DNA of 20,738 bases, taken from Betaproteobacteria bacterium. GTDB lineage: Bacteria > Pseudomonadota > Gammaproteobacteria > Burkholderiales > Thiobacillaceae. The translations under genes and the position numbers were made by a program. Shown in pieces: positions 1-7,933 of the stretch (positions are counted from its first letter, which is position 1; the number at the start of each line of letters is the position of its first letter). Under the pieces are notes generated by a model. It did not search any database, was not told where the DNA came from, and saw only the letters and a program-made list of their open reading frames with translations. The DNA lies in the NCBI GenBank assembly GCA_016873905.1, contig VGVU01000010.1:1-20738 (forward strand). Reading direction: 5' to 3'.

Positions 1-29
1 CTCACATTCTTACCTTCAGGCAGGGCATT

Positions 30-968
30 ATGAAAATCAAACAAATCTGCATCCTCGGCGGGGGCGGCTTCGTTGGCTCCCACCTCGCGGCACAGCTCGC
101 CAAGACAGGGGTTTCCATCCTCATCCCGGGGCGCCGGCGCTTTGATTTGCGCCATCTCGATGTCCTGCCCACCGTCACCACCGTCGAGGCCAACATCCAT
201 GAGCCGGCCCAGCTGGAACGCCTGTTTCAGGGCTGCGATGCCGTCATCAACCTGGTTGGCATTCTGCACGGCAGCGCGGCTGAATTCGAACAGGTCCATG
301 CGGAACTGCCGGCCAAGGTCATCGCGGCCTGTCGCGCGACAGGTGTGCGCCGCCTCCTGCACATGAGCGCCCTTGGCGCCGCCTCCGACTCGGCCAGTCT
401 GTACCAGCAAAGCAAGGCCCGCGGCGAGGCCGCCGTGCTGGCCGCCAGCGACCTGCACCCGACCGTGTTCCGCCCCTCGGTCATCTTTGGCCCGGACGAC
501 CGTTTCCTGAACCTGTTTGCCAAGCTCCTGACGCTGACCCCCATCCTGCCACTGGCGGGGGCCGGGGCCCGCCTGCAGCCTGTCCATATCAACGATGTGG
601 CGCGCGCCTTCACCCTCAGCCTCGATGACCCCGAGACCTGGGGCCAGGCCTACAACCTCTGCGGCGACACCCCCTATACCCTGCAGGAACTGGTTCGCCT
701 CACGGCCACGGCCCGTGGCCTCAAGCGCTTTATCCTGCCACTGGGTGAGGCGGCCTCTTACGCCATGGCGACGGCCATGGAATTTATGCCGGGACCGAAG
801 ATGATGACCCGGGACAATTGCCGTGCCTTGCGCAGCGACAACCTCTGCCCCGAGGGTTATCCGGCCCGCTTCGGGCGTCCAGCCAGCTTGGCGGCAAATC
901 TTGATTACCTGCGGAATGAAGATAGCCGCAGCATCTACGCCACCTACCGCATCCACGCGCGGCGCTAA
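30..968 (+). CDS. NDUFA9-like NAD(P)-binding epimerase/dehydratase family protein
   Basis: This 312-residue protein is an extended short-chain dehydrogenase of the type annotated as complex I NDUFA9-like. The Rossmann-fold dinucleotide motif GGGGFVG is at residues 10-16. A serine (S113, in MSALGA) and a Tyr-X3-Lys pair (Y125, K129) sit where the catalytic residues of this superfamily are expected, followed by FRPSVIFGP near residues 148-155. No signal peptide or membrane segment is evident, so it is probably cytoplasmic. The ATG at 30 follows a weak purine-rich stretch (caggg). The substrate is unknown: bacterial relatives are named after the mitochondrial complex I subunit by sequence similarity, but most are not proven complex I parts. 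cca follows after 24 nt on the same strand, so the two are probably co-transcribed. Confidence 0.85.
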   Translation: MKIKQICILGGGGFVGSHLAAQLAKTGVSILIPGRRRFDLRHLDVLPTVTTVEANIHEPAQLERLFQGCDAVINLVGILHGSAAEFEQVHAELPAKVIAACRATGVRRLLHMSALGAASDSASLYQQSKARGEAAVLAASDLHPTVFRPSVIFGPDDRFLNLFAKLLTLTPILPLAGAGARLQPVHINDVARAFTLSLDDPETWGQAYNLCGDTPYTLQELVRLTATARGLKRFILPLGEAASYAMATAMEFMPGPKMMTRDNCRALRSDNLCPEGYPARFGRPASLAANLDYLRNEDSRSIYATYRIHARR

Positions 969-992
969 GTAGAACCAAGTAGAAAACACCGT

Positions 993-2228
993 ATGTCGCT
1001 GCCACCGCCTTCCCGAATCTACGAGGTCGGCGGTGCAGTGCGCGATGCCCTGCTTGGCCTCCCGATCAAGGATCGCGACTGGGTGGTCGTCGGAGCCACT
1101 CCGGAGGCGATGGTGGCGGCCGGTTTTCTGCCGGTCGGGCACGATTTTCCCGTCTTCCTGCACCCCCAAACGCATGAGGAATACGCCCTCGCCCGCACCG
1201 AGCGCAAAAGCGCCCCGGGCTATCGCGGTTTTGTCATCCACGCCGATCCGGCGGTCACCCTGGAAGAAGACCTCGCCCGCCGCGATCTGACCATCAACGC
1301 CATCGCCCGCGCCCCGGACGGCCACCTCATCGACCCCTATGGCGGACAGCAAGACCTGAGCGCAGGTCTTTTCCGCCATGTCTCGCCGGCCTTTGCCGAG
1401 GATCCGGTGCGCATCCTGCGGGTTGCCCGCTTTGCCGCCCGCTTTGCCCATTTTACGGTCGCACCGGAGACGCTGGCGCTGATGCGCGCGATGGTCGAGG
1501 CCGGCGAGGTGGACGCGCTCGTCCCCGAACGCGTCTGGCAGGAGATCGCCCGTGGCCTGATGGAGGCTGCGCCCGCACGCATGATCGAGATCCTGCGCGA
1601 CTGCGGCGCCCTGTCCCGCCTGTTACCCGAGGTTGAGCGCCTGTTCGGGGTCCCGCAACGGGCCGACTTCCATCCGGAGATTGATACCGGCGCCCATCTG
1701 CTGCTCTGCCTGCGGGCGGCGGCCCAGGCTGGGGCCAGTCTGCCGGTACGCTTTGCCGTGCTTTGCCACGACCTGGGCAAGGGCACGACCCCCACCGATC
1801 TGCTGCCCCGCCATCATGGTCACGAACAGCGCAGCGCCGATCTTGTGGGTCCCCTGTGCGAGCGCCTGCGCGTCCCCAACGACTGTCGCGAACTCGCCTT
1901 CGCCGTTGCCCGTCACCATGGCGTGGCCCTGCGGGCGACGGAGTTGCGTCCTGACACCCTGCTGCGCCTGCTGACGGATATAGGTGCCCTGCGCTCGCCG
2001 CAACGGCTGGAGGACTTTATTCTGGCCTGCGCGTGTGATCATCGCGGTCGACTGGGTTTCGAAAACAGCGACTATCCCTCACGCGCGCCCCTCGAAACGG
2101 CGCTGGCAGCCGTGCGCGGGGTCGATGCCGCCGCCCTCGCCCGGCAAACGCCCCCCGAAAAAATGGCCGAGGCCATGCGTACAGCCCGAATTGCAGCCAT
2201 CCAGACCAGCCGGCCGACACCGCCCTAG
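993..2228 (+). CDS. cca: Multifunctional CCA tRNA nucleotidyltransferase
   Basis: This enzyme adds or repairs the 3'-terminal CCA of tRNAs using CTP and ATP without a nucleic acid template. At 411 residues it matches the length of E. coli Cca. The nucleotidyltransferase head has GGAVRD at residues 13-18 and the metal-binding D27-R28-D29. The conserved RRDLTINAIA follows at 96-105 and the EDPVRILR segment at 136-143. A C-terminal HD domain is present (H259-D260 in CHDLGKG, then PRHHGH at 272-277), which in E. coli Cca carries phosphatase and 2',3'-cyclic phosphodiesterase activity. The ATG at 993 has no clear Shine-Dalgarno sequence, but it places the GGAVRD motif at the right distance from the N-terminus. 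It is the second gene after the NDUFA9-like gene and converges on the response regulator gene. Confidence 0.96.
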   Translation: MSLPPPSRIYEVGGAVRDALLGLPIKDRDWVVVGATPEAMVAAGFLPVGHDFPVFLHPQTHEEYALARTERKSAPGYRGFVIHADPAVTLEEDLARRDLTINAIARAPDGHLIDPYGGQQDLSAGLFRHVSPAFAEDPVRILRVARFAARFAHFTVAPETLALMRAMVEAGEVDALVPERVWQEIARGLMEAAPARMIEILRDCGALSRLLPEVERLFGVPQRADFHPEIDTGAHLLLCLRAAAQAGASLPVRFAVLCHDLGKGTTPTDLLPRHHGHEQRSADLVGPLCERLRVPNDCRELAFAVARHHGVALRATELRPDTLLRLLTDIGALRSPQRLEDFILACACDHRGRLGFENSDYPSRAPLETALAAVRGVDAAALARQTPPEKMAEAMRTARIAAIQTSRPTPP

Positions 2229-2239
2229 CTCGTCGCTAC

Positions 2240-2278
2240 GGCCTGCAGAAACACCGCCCGGGCGGGCGCCGTCAGGCC
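2240..2278. terminator. Possible hairpin between convergent cca and response regulator genes
   Basis: In the 75-nt gap between the two convergent stop codons, GGCCTG at 2240-2245 can pair with CAGGCC at 2273-2278. They enclose a perfect 12-bp palindrome at 2254-2265 (CCGCCCGGGCGG). The fold is very GC-rich but has no T-run on either side, so it is not a canonical intrinsic terminator. It may still serve as a barrier between converging transcripts. Confidence 0.3.
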
Positions 2279-2303
2279 CTCGGCAGACAACGGCCCTGCG
2301 CCC

Positions 2304-2960
2304 CTAATCGGGCGACAGGCGTTGTTCCACGGCGAAGACCGCCGCCTCGACTCGCGAGGTCAGATTAAGCTTGGCGAGGATATGGCGCACATGCAGTTTT
2401 ACGGTGTCGTAGCTGATATCCAGGGCCCGGGCGATGGCCTTGTTGCTCTCGCCACGCGACAAGTGCACCAGAATTTCCCGCTCACGCTGCGTCAGGGTCG
2501 CCAGCAATTCGGCATGCCCTTGCTCGCCGCCCTCGCGGTGATCAAGGAGTCGCACCAGCTTGGCCGTCATCGTCGGCGCCACCACCGTTTCGCCCCGCAC
2601 CGCACGCAGAACCGCATCAATCACCTCGTCCGGTTCCATGCTCTTGAGCAGATAGCCCTTGGCTCCGTTACGCAGCGCCCGCGCGAGATCACGGTCGGCC
2701 TCAGAAACGGTCAAGATCAGGACGGGCAGCGCAAAACCCTGTTCCCGCAATTCCTGCATCAAGGTAATGCCATCCGTCGGGGGCAGGTTCAGGTCCAGAA
2801 TCAAGGCATCCGGTGTGTGTTCACGCAACAGGGCCGCGACCTGGGAAGGATCTCCCGTCATGGCCGCAACACGAATATGCCCCTCACGCTCCAGCAATTC
2901 GGACAGCCCCTTGCGAAACAAGGTGTGGTCGTCGGCCAGGATGATGCGCACAGTATTCAT
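2304..2960 (-). CDS. NarL/FixJ-family response regulator
   Basis: This 218-residue two-domain regulator has an N-terminal receiver domain with the acidic pair D10-D11, the phosphoacceptor D56 (in LILDLNLP), T84 and K101. A C-terminal LuxR-type helix-turn-helix covers about residues 150-210 (LTQREREIL, then NKAIARALDIS and a VKLHVRHILAKL recognition segment). It is probably phosphorylated by the kinase encoded just upstream and then binds DNA. The ATG at 2960 overlaps the kinase stop codon (TGATG) and is preceded by GAGGAG at 2969-2974 with an 8-nt spacer. This is better than the in-frame TTG at 2963, so translation is probably coupled to the kinase. It resembles NarL closely, but the regulon is unknown and no target operator could be assigned. 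Confidence 0.92.
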   Translation of the reverse strand: MNTVRIILADDHTLFRKGLSELLEREGHIRVAAMTGDPSQVAALLREHTPDALILDLNLPPTDGITLMQELREQGFALPVLILTVSEADRDLARALRNGAKGYLLKSMEPDEVIDAVLRAVRGETVVAPTMTAKLVRLLDHREGGEQGHAELLATLTQREREILVHLSRGESNKAIARALDISYDTVKLHVRHILAKLNLTSRVEAAVFAVEQRLSPD

Positions 2961-4243
2961 CAAGATAACTCCTCGTTACGGGGCGGCATACGGGTCTTGG
3001 CCTCCGCACTGGTCACGGTGGCCCCGGTCGCCATATCGGGCCGGGCCACCGGCGGGGTGGCCGGGAAGCGCAAACGCACGGTCGTACCGCCCGCCGGACG
3101 ACTCTCGATGACCAGACGCCCGCCCAGTTTTTCGGCCCGTTCACGCATGATGGTCAAACCAAAACTCCGGCCCACGCTGGCCGAGGCGTCGATCAGGCCC
3201 ACCCCATCATCGGCCACATTGACCACATATTCACCGTCCTCAAAATCCAGGGTGACGATGACATGCCGGGCGCGGGCATGCTTGCTGATGTTGTACAACG
3301 CCTCCTGGATGATGTGGAAGACCTGGATCTCCTCCTCCGGCAGAAGCATCACATCCTGGGTGAGATTGAGAAATTCCACATCCGCATTGGCCTTCTGGCG
3401 GAAGCTCTTCACCATCTCGGTCAGAGCCGGCACCAGACCGCGTGGATCAATGCGGTCGCGGAACTGGGTAATCAGGTTGCGCAACTCGGAATAGGCCATG
3501 TCAACGGCCTCCTCGACATCCCCAAGATAGCGCTGAGTGTCATCAAGGTGACCCTCCTGCAAGGATTCATGGAGTACCGACAGACGCATCTTGGCATAGG
3601 CCAAGGTCTGGGCCAGCGAGTCATGGATCTGGTTGGCCAGCATGGTGCGCTCGTTGATCAGCGAGATGCGCATGTTTTCACGCGTCAGACGCATATTCTC
3701 CAGCGCCATGCCCAGATGCTCGGAGATGGAGTTAAAGAGGAAACGCACATCCTGTTGGATGACCTGATCCTGCTCCATGAACAAGTTGTACACGCCCAGC
3801 ACCTTGCCTTTGTGACGCAAGGGAATGGCGAGAATATGCGCACAGTCCTGTTGCAGGTAGGCGTGGCGAACCTGTTTCTGGCAGACCGTCATCACCCGGT
3901 CTTCCTCGGGCATCAGTGAGCTGACCGCCTTGCCGCACACCCCGCAACCGAGAGGCACAAAGCGCTCCCTTTCCAACACCTGGTCAGAAAGATTCACGGA
4001 ACCGGCCAGACGCAGGTGCCCCCCATCCGCCGTCAACACCCGCACGGCCCCCGCGCGGGCCCCGGAGATGCGCACCATGATGCCCAGAAAGCGGGTCAGC
4101 ATCTGCTCGATGTTGGCATCCGAGCTCATGTTACTCGCGATCTCGGCCAGCACCTCCGCCACCGGCAAGGGTGAGGTCAAGGGGGCGGCCGGCGCGCTTA
4201 CGCTCGCGGTCTGTTTACTGGCTGAGGGAGGATTGAGGACCAT
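2960..4243 (-). CDS. Soluble NarX-like sensor histidine kinase with GAF region and four-cysteine cluster
   Basis: This 427-residue kinase of the HisKA_3 (NarX/NarQ/DegS) class has no transmembrane segment, so it should sense a cytoplasmic signal. A GAF-like region covers about residues 35-185 and holds four cysteines (C100 and C103 in LGCGVCGK, C121, C134). The dimerisation/phosphoacceptor helix has H207 in NQIHDSLAQT. The ATPase domain has the N-box with N318 (QEALYNISKHA), DDGVG starting at D345, and a glycine motif near SFGLTIMRERAEKLGG. About 30 residues rich in Pro and Ala extend past the ATPase domain. The ATG at 4243 lies 19 nt after the amidase stop codon. A longer reading would overlap the amidase gene and add no recognisable domain. 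No clear ribosome binding site is seen. The partner is the NarL-like regulator downstream. Nitrate, oxygen or redox sensing is possible but unproven. Confidence 0.9.
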   Translation of the reverse strand: MVLNPPSASKQTASVSAPAAPLTSPLPVAEVLAEIASNMSSDANIEQMLTRFLGIMVRISGARAGAVRVLTADGGHLRLAGSVNLSDQVLERERFVPLGCGVCGKAVSSLMPEEDRVMTVCQKQVRHAYLQQDCAHILAIPLRHKGKVLGVYNLFMEQDQVIQQDVRFLFNSISEHLGMALENMRLTRENMRISLINERTMLANQIHDSLAQTLAYAKMRLSVLHESLQEGHLDDTQRYLGDVEEAVDMAYSELRNLITQFRDRIDPRGLVPALTEMVKSFRQKANADVEFLNLTQDVMLLPEEEIQVFHIIQEALYNISKHARARHVIVTLDFEDGEYVVNVADDGVGLIDASASVGRSFGLTIMRERAEKLGGRLVIESRPAGGTTVRLRFPATPPVARPDMATGATVTSAEAKTRMPPRNEELS

Positions 4244-4262
4244 GCCGAGCGTGTTTTCGGGA

Positions 4263-5510
4263 TCAAACAGAACGCGCCGTCTTGTCGGGGCGATGCAGGG
4301 GCGGGTTGGTCGCCAGATAACGCGACAGGCCGGCGACGATGGCCGTTGCAATACGCTCCTGATGGACCTCGTCGTTCAACTTGCGCTCTTCCTCGGGATT
4401 CGAGATGAAGGCCGTTTCAATCAGGATGGAGGGAAAATCCGGCGCCTTGAGGACCGCAAAGTTGGCGCTTTCAACCACGGCCTTGTGCAGATCGTTGATC
4501 CCGCCAATCTCTTCAAGGACCCGCGAGGCCAATTTCCCGCTGTCGAGAATCTGGGCATCCGTCGACATCGACACGATGGATTGGCGCACATAAATATCCT
4601 TGACATCAATTCGCGTGCCCCCGATCAGATCGGCCTCGTTCTCACGCTTGGCCAGCCAGCGCGCGGCTGCCGACGACCCGCCCTGAACCGACAACACGAA
4701 GACTGACGACCCCTTGGCACTCGCCTTGTAGAAGGCGTCCGCATGGATGGAAACGAAGATGTCAGCGTGGGCACGACGCGCCTTGTTGACCCGCTCGTGC
4801 AGGGGAATGAAATAGTCGCCCTCGCGAATCATGACCGCACGCATGGTGTTGGTCTGCTCAATCTGGGCCCGAACCCGGCGGGCAATGGATAGCGTAATGG
4901 TCTTTTCCAGGGAGCCCCGCGCGCCCCGCGCGCCCGGATCCTCACCCCCATGCCCGGCATCAATCGCAATGGTCACCAGACGACGGGGCTCAGGCGTGGG
5001 CGCGGGGGCGGGAGTGGCAGCGGGTGTGGGGGGAGACTTGGCCACCGGTGCCGCCGGCGCAACGGGTTCCGGCCGGGCATCCCCTTTCAAATCAATGACC
5101 ACCCGGTGGGCATATTCCCCCGCCGGTTTCAGCGGGAAGATCTCCGCCCGTGCCGCCGTCTTCAATTCGATCACCAGACGGGTGACATTGGGGCGATTCA
5201 GTCCCACCCGCAACGAGGCGATATAAGGGTCCTGCGGGCTCAAGCGCGTCGCGATATCCGTCAGCGCACCGTCCGGCAGAACCCCTTCCAGATCAATCAC
5301 CAGCCGCTCAGGCCCTTTCAGGCTGAAATGCTGATAGGCCGGGGCCTCGGCAAACTCCAGAACGATCCGCGAGGAGTCGGGCGAAGGCTGTATGCGCACC
5401 GCTCGGGCAGACCGAGCCAGGGTACTCGCCCGGCCAGGGTGCGCGAGTCCCATCGCCAGCAACAAGGCCAGCGGGGCCTTCAATCGCCAGTAGCGAGCAT
5501 CGCGAGACAT
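4263..5510 (-). CDS. amiC: AmiC-type N-acetylmuramoyl-L-alanine amidase
   Basis: This periplasmic zinc amidase cleaves the bond between N-acetylmuramic acid and L-alanine in septal peptidoglycan, helping daughter cells separate. The 415-residue precursor begins with a Sec-type signal peptide: basic residues, a hydrophobic stretch at about 12-23, and likely cleavage after GRA (residue 28). An AMIN domain follows (about 35-143), then a Pro/Ala-rich linker (about 146-176) and an Amidase_3 domain (about 178-402). Zinc ligands are visible as H187 (DAGHGGEDPGA), E202 and H256 (SIHADAF), and the catalytic E365 lies in ILIETAFISNP. There is no C-terminal LysM domain, so it is AmiA/AmiC-like rather than AmiB-like. 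The ATG at 5510 overlaps the end of tsaE by 31 nt. In many gammaproteobacteria the tsaE-amidase pair is followed by mutL; here a two-component system follows. Confidence 0.93.
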   Translation of the reverse strand: MSRDARYWRLKAPLALLLAMGLAHPGRASTLARSARAVRIQPSPDSSRIVLEFAEAPAYQHFSLKGPERLVIDLEGVLPDGALTDIATRLSPQDPYIASLRVGLNRPNVTRLVIELKTAARAEIFPLKPAGEYAHRVVIDLKGDARPEPVAPAAPVAKSPPTPAATPAPAPTPEPRRLVTIAIDAGHGGEDPGARGARGSLEKTITLSIARRVRAQIEQTNTMRAVMIREGDYFIPLHERVNKARRAHADIFVSIHADAFYKASAKGSSVFVLSVQGGSSAAARWLAKRENEADLIGGTRIDVKDIYVRQSIVSMSTDAQILDSGKLASRVLEEIGGINDLHKAVVESANFAVLKAPDFPSILIETAFISNPEEERKLNDEVHQERIATAIVAGLSRYLATNPPLHRPDKTARSV

Positions 5511-5995
5511 TGTTTACCGCTCAAAGTATGCGGAAGCAGCGTCGCCTGACGGCCAGCCCCCTGATCGACAATATCGAGACGCAGGGTCACATCGGCCATC
5601 GGCAGACACCCCTCCGCCTTTTGCGGCCATTCCACCAGGCACACGCTGTCGGCGTTGAAATGTTCGCGAAAACCCGCGTCCAACCATTCTTCAGGATCCT
5701 CAAAACGATACAAATCAAAGTGATACAGATTAAACCTCAAAACGGAGTAATGTTCAAGCAAGGTAAATGTCGGGCTCTTTACCCGCCCCTGGTAACCCAG
5801 GGCTCGCAACAAACCCCGTACCAGAGTCGTCTTGCCGGCGCCTAAATCACCCAGCAATTCAATATAAAGCCCAGGCTGCAAGACCCCTGCCAGGCGGGCG
5901 CCCAAGGCAAGCGTCGCGGCCTCGTCCGGCAGGCGCAATTCCAGCGCCCCCGAAGGAAGGCTATCATCGTCCTTATGCTGCAACACCCTGTGCAC
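5480..5995 (-). CDS. tsaE: tRNA t6A biosynthesis ATPase TsaE
   Basis: TsaE is the P-loop ATPase that works with TsaB and TsaD to make N6-threonylcarbamoyladenosine at position 37 of ANN-decoding tRNAs. The 171-residue product has a Walker A motif GDLGAGKTT at about residues 49-57, the SPTFTL segment at 74-79, HFDLYR at 92-97 and VEWP at 121-124. These match the E. coli protein closely. No in-frame ATG gives the right N-terminus. A GTG at 5995 has GAGGAG exactly 7 nt upstream and is the best start; GTG at 5986 and TTG at 5983 are alternatives. With any of these, the 5' end overlaps that of the divergent queG gene (ATG at 5975). The 3' end overlaps amiC by 31 nt, so the two are probably translationally coupled. 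Confidence 0.92.
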   Translation of the reverse strand: MHRVLQHKDDDSLPSGALELRLPDEAATLALGARLAGVLQPGLYIELLGDLGAGKTTLVRGLLRALGYQGRVKSPTFTLLEHYSVLRFNLYHFDLYRFEDPEEWLDAGFREHFNADSVCLVEWPQKAEGCLPMADVTLRLDIVDQGAGRQATLLPHTLSGKQCLAMLATGD

Positions 5996-7075
5996 CCACA
6001 CACTCCTCAATCCGGATCGGAACTCAAACACGCCATTCGTCGTTGGGGGACAGAACTCGGCTTTGCGTCCATTCGTTTTGCGCCCCTGGACCTGTCCCAT
6101 GCCGAACCGGGCCTGCAGGCATGGCTAGCCGCAGGTTTCCACGGCGGCATGGATTATATGGCCCGACACGGCCTCCTGCGTACGCGACCCACGGAATTAG
6201 TCCCCGGAACCCAAAGCATCATCAGCGTCCGTCTCGATTATCTCCCCGAGGACATGAATGCCGCCGAGGCCAAAGCGCTACGCGCCGACCCGGAGCGCGC
6301 CTATGTCTCGCGTTACGCCTTGGGGCGCGATTACCACAAGCTGTTGCGCAATCGCTTGCAAAAGTTGGCTGACCGAATCGAGGCAGAGATCGGTCCCTTC
6401 GCCTATCGCGCCTTCACCGACAGCGCCCCGCTCCTGGAGGTCGAGCTTGCCGCCGGAGCCGGCAACGGCTGGCGCGGAAAACACAGCCTGCTCCTGACCC
6501 GAACCGGCTCCTGGTTCTTTCTGGGCGAATTGTTGACCGACCTGCCCCTCGCCCCCGACAGCCCCGAGGAACCTGCGCATTGCGGAACCTGCACCGCCTG
6601 TCTTACGGCCTGCCCGACCAACGCCATCATCGCCCCGTATCAGGTCGATGCGCGACGCTGCATCTCCTATATCACCATCGAACATGCCGGCGCGATCCCC
6701 ATCGAACTGCGCCCCTTGCTTGGCAACCGCATCTACGGCTGCGACGACTGCCAGATTGCCTGTCCCTGGAACCACTTTGCGACGCCCGCCCAAGAGGCCG
6801 ATTTCCAGCCGCGTCACCACCTTGATCGTGCCCATCTGATTGAGCTGTTCGCATGGACCGAGGCCGAATTCGACACCCGGCTGGCCGGTTCCGCCATCCG
6901 TCGTATCGGCTGGGAGCGCTGGCTGCGCAACATCGCCGTCGCCCTCGGCAATCAGAGGGATGCCGGCCCTGCTACGCTCAGCGCACTCCGGGCGCGTCGC
7001 GACCATCCCTCAGCCTTGGTGCGCGACCATGTAGAATGGGCCCTGCAACGACTGACCGAACTTCCCCAGCCATGA
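5975..7075 (+). CDS. queG: Epoxyqueuosine reductase QueG
   Basis: QueG catalyses the last step of queuosine biosynthesis, the cobalamin-dependent reduction of epoxyqueuosine to queuosine in tRNA. The 366-residue protein has the catalytic aspartate D149 in AFTDSAPLLE. A double [4Fe-4S] ferredoxin-like set of eight cysteines is present: C203, C206, C209, C213, C229, C256, C259 and C263 (CGTCTACLTACP and CDDCQIACPW). A C-terminal HEAT-like helical region continues to the end. The ATG at 5975 is the only suitable start. A purine-rich AAGGAAGG ends about 14 nt upstream, which is rather distant. A -10-like TATCAT at 5962-5967 sits so close that a nearly leaderless transcript is possible. Its stop codon overlaps the murI start (ATGA), so the two form an operon. 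Confidence 0.96.
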   Translation: MLQHPVHPHTPQSGSELKHAIRRWGTELGFASIRFAPLDLSHAEPGLQAWLAAGFHGGMDYMARHGLLRTRPTELVPGTQSIISVRLDYLPEDMNAAEAKALRADPERAYVSRYALGRDYHKLLRNRLQKLADRIEAEIGPFAYRAFTDSAPLLEVELAAGAGNGWRGKHSLLLTRTGSWFFLGELLTDLPLAPDSPEEPAHCGTCTACLTACPTNAIIAPYQVDARRCISYITIEHAGAIPIELRPLLGNRIYGCDDCQIACPWNHFATPAQEADFQPRHHLDRAHLIELFAWTEAEFDTRLAGSAIRRIGWERWLRNIAVALGNQRDAGPATLSALRARRDHPSALVRDHVEWALQRLTELPQP

Positions 7076-7884
7076 CCGCCACCCTTGATCCCCGCAGCCC
7101 CATTGGCGTATTCGACTCCGGCGTCGGCGGCCTGACCGTCGTGCGCGCCTTGATGGAACGCCTGCCGTTCGAAAATATCGTCTATTTCGGCGACACCGCG
7201 CGCGTCCCTTATGGCGTCAAATCCCCCGAGACCATCGCTCATTACACCACTCAAATCGCCGAGTTTCTGCTTGAGCGTCAGGTCAAACTGCTCATCATTG
7301 CCTGCAACACCATGGCCTCCGTCGCCGCTCAGGCCGTGCACGACCTGTCCGACACCCCGGTTCTGGATGTGATCGAGGCCGGAGCACAGGCGGCGCTGGC
7401 CGCCACGCACAATCACAAGATCGGTGTCATCGGCACACCAACCACCATCAACAGCAACGCCTATACGCGCGCCATCCACAGCAACAAAGAACACATCCGC
7501 CTCTACGCCCAAGCCTGCGCCCTGTTTGTGCCCCTGGTCGAGGAAGGTTGGCTGGATCACCCGGTCACGCGTCTCGCCGCTCAGGAATACCTCAAACCGC
7601 TCCTGACCGAGGGCATCGACAGTCTCGTTCTCGGTTGTACTCATTACCCCTTGCTCAAGCCCCTGTTACAGGAGGTGGCGGGCCCCAGCGTCGCCCTGGT
7701 CGATTCAGCCGATGCCATGGCTGAGCAAACTGCCCGCTTGCTCGCCGAGCAAAGACTCGCCAACCCGGACCGCAACACGCCGCATTACGACTTTTATGTC
7801 ACGGATGTTCCCTTGCGCTTTCAAACCATTGGCGAACGCTTTCTCGGCCGCACACTGCCCCATGTGCACTTAATCAAGTGGTAA
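7072..7884 (+). CDS. murI: Glutamate racemase
   Basis: MurI interconverts L- and D-glutamate and supplies D-glutamate for peptidoglycan precursors. The 270-residue protein has the N-terminal GVFDSGVGGLTV motif with D15-S16. The two catalytic cysteines of the two-base mechanism are C78 (in ACNTMAS) and C189 (in GCTHYP). D41 in YFGDTARVPYG is also conserved. The ATG at 7072 forms a 4-nt ATGA overlap with the queG stop codon, indicating translational coupling. A longer in-frame reading starting at 6853 lies entirely inside queG in another frame and is spurious. The length is normal for the family, with no sign of a regulatory N-terminal extension like that of E. coli MurI. Confidence 0.96.
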   Translation: MTATLDPRSPIGVFDSGVGGLTVVRALMERLPFENIVYFGDTARVPYGVKSPETIAHYTTQIAEFLLERQVKLLIIACNTMASVAAQAVHDLSDTPVLDVIEAGAQAALAATHNHKIGVIGTPTTINSNAYTRAIHSNKEHIRLYAQACALFVPLVEEGWLDHPVTRLAAQEYLKPLLTEGIDSLVLGCTHYPLLKPLLQEVAGPSVALVDSADAMAEQTARLLAEQRLANPDRNTPHYDFYVTDVPLRFQTIGERFLGRTLPHVHLIKW

Positions 7885-7896
7885 ATTCATTTTCTC

Positions 7897-7925
7897 TTGA
7901 CGGCCTACCCCAAGGCCGGTATGTT
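7897..7925 (+). promoter_or_regulatory. Sigma-70-type promoter for the cytochrome c gene, with palindrome in the spacer
   Basis: TTGACG at 7897-7902 (five of six matches to the -35 consensus) is followed after exactly 17 nt by TATGTT at 7920-7925 (four of six matches to the -10 consensus). Transcription would begin near 7932, giving an untranslated leader of about 77 nt. The inverted repeat CGGCCT (7901-7906) / AGGCCG (7913-7918) overlaps the last two bases of the -35 box and fills most of the spacer. It could be an operator, or a weak terminator for murI that lacks a T-run. Confidence 0.5.
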
Positions 7926-7933
7926 CACGCCCT

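Noticed and set aside
2322..3494. A 390-codon plus-strand open frame opposite the kinase and regulator genes
   Set aside because: It is antisense to two clearly recognisable genes, is rich in Arg/Gln without any domain, and is expected in GC-rich DNA.
4244..4351. Longer N-terminus for the histidine kinase
   Set aside because: The added 36 residues come from the out-of-frame end of amiC and have an Arg/Pro-rich shadow-type composition.
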